6,865 bases of DNA from Pseudomonadota bacterium (GTDB lineage: Bacteria; Myxococcota_A; Polyangia; Polyangiales; Polyangiaceae). Each line of letters begins with the position of its first letter. Within the stretch, counting starts at the first letter, position 1. Of this stretch, positions 6,534-6,865 are shown piece by piece. The stretch covers positions 1 through 6,865 of the forward strand of contig JAEYOT010000138.1 of assembly GCA_023411445.1 (NCBI GenBank), in the 5' to 3' direction. Under the pieces are notes generated by a model, which did no database searches, was not told the origin of the DNA, and saw only the letters and a program-made list of their open reading frames with translations. Position numbers and translations under genes: made by a program.

Positions 6534-6694
6534 CGGCAATCTCGATGTCGCGATCGGAAACGTTGGTAACACTTTGCATTAACTCGGCGCGAGGGAACGT
6601 CCGCGCACCCCATTGACCTTGCGCGCGGACCACTCCCCGAAACAATCGCCGGCGCTCTCGCTTCGAGAGGCACGCTCGCGATCAGGGTGGGTGA

Positions 6695-6724
6695 CTCGTG
6701 CGCTCCTCAACAAAAACGCACGAG
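6695..6724 (+). repeat. Hairpin just upstream of the rightward gene start
   Basis: CTCGTGCG at 6695-6702 and CGCACGAG at 6717-6724 are perfect complements with a 14-base loop. The stem ends two bases before the likely Shine-Dalgarno GGTGA (6726-6730) and eleven bases before the ATG. If it lies in the leader RNA it could influence translation. The loop contains CTCCTC, an anti-Shine-Dalgarno-like string. Confidence 0.5.
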
Positions 6725-6735
6725 CGGTGAAGAGC

Positions 6736-6865
6736 ATGATGAAATTCCAAAGCCACATCCTGGGCGGCACAGTCGTCCTCTCCGGCCTCTTTGCTTCGAC
6801 GCTGGCCCAAGCGCAGGATGCGCCTGCGGCTCCGCCCGCGCCCCCCGCGGCTGAGGCCCCCGCGC
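6736..6865 (+). CDS. Exported protein with Pro/Ala-rich N-terminus (partial, cut by right edge)
   Basis: The first 43 residues are visible. A typical Sec signal peptide runs from MMKFQSHILGG through a hydrophobic core (TVVLSGLFASTLA) to a likely signal peptidase I site AQA|QD after residue 26. The mature part begins as a Pro/Ala-rich low-complexity stretch (DAPAAPPAPPAAEAPA). Such linkers often precede outer-membrane beta-barrel or periplasmic domains in myxobacteria, but the visible part does not identify a family. There are two adjacent ATG codons (6736 and 6739) and an in-frame GTG at 6727. GGTGA at 6726-6730 suits either ATG. It is transcribed away from the BMP operon and may be unrelated to it. 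Confidence 0.65.
   Translation, partial: MMKFQSHILGGTVVLSGLFASTLAQAQDAPAAPPAPPAAEAPA

Larger units (their letters stand above)
6391..6735. promoter_or_regulatory. Divergent intergenic region between the BMP operon and the rightward gene
   Basis: This 345-base stretch separates two gene starts that point away from each other, so it must hold the promoters for both. I see no convincing coding sequence, tRNA or consensus sigma-70 pair. It contains three perfect inverted repeats, listed separately. A TTATAT on the minus strand at 6402-6407 could be a -10 element very close to the BMP start, but no matching -35 is visible. Confidence 0.6.

Noticed and set aside
6563..6580. Sigma-54-like promoter (TTGGTAACACTTTGCATT), attractive for a nitrogen-controlled locus
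   Set aside because: The GG and GC elements are 9 bases apart instead of the required 10. It also faces the rightward gene, not the uptake operon.
5482..6582. A 366-codon open frame on the plus strand opposite the BMP gene
   Set aside because: Its composition is Arg/His/Val/Leu-rich without domains, and it lies opposite a well-supported gene. It also runs through the intergenic region without a ribosome binding site.
6613..6646. TTGACC plus AACAAT as a sigma-70 promoter for the rightward gene
   Set aside because: The spacing is 22 bases, well outside the usual 16-18, and the -10 match is poor.

Overview
The window looks like part of a chromosome from a high-GC Gram-negative bacterium. Both substrate-binding lipoproteins carry Ala/Ser/Pro-rich tethers directly after the lipid-anchored Cys, and most genes sit in tightly overlapping units. 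These traits fit Myxococcota (Polyangia-like), but that placement is an inference from style, not from a marker gene.

Almost the whole window (6390 down to 1) is one leftward-reading nitrogen-uptake region. In transcription order it contains: a BMP-family substrate-binding lipoprotein (5230..6390); two BMP-type ABC permeases (4081..5226 and 3155..4084); an isochorismatase-fold cysteine hydrolase that closely resembles biuret/triuret hydrolases (2445..3143); a double-domain BMP-type ABC ATPase (847..2448); a small one-domain cupin (512..850); and, after a 173-nt gap with a hairpin, the first 112 residues of a UrtA-type urea/short-amide binding lipoprotein (338 to beyond the left edge). The first six genes are separated by 3 nt, -4, 11, -4 and -4 nt, with GTGA or ATGA start/stop overlaps, so they almost certainly form one translationally coupled operon.

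To the right is a 345-nt divergent intergenic region (6391..6735) with three perfect short inverted repeats. It is followed by the start of a rightward gene (6736 to beyond the right edge) encoding a Sec-exported protein with a Pro/Ala-rich mature N-terminus.

Working model: the BMP transporter, whose known relatives carry nucleosides and purines, imports a ureide-like nitrogen compound. The hydrolase encoded between its permease and ATPase genes cleaves that compound in the cytoplasm, and the neighbouring Urt-type system takes up urea or related amides. The cupin's role is unknown. The hydrolase family assignment and the operon structure are visible in the sequence; the transported substrate is inference. 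Allophanate hydrolase, urease and the remaining urt genes are not in this window.
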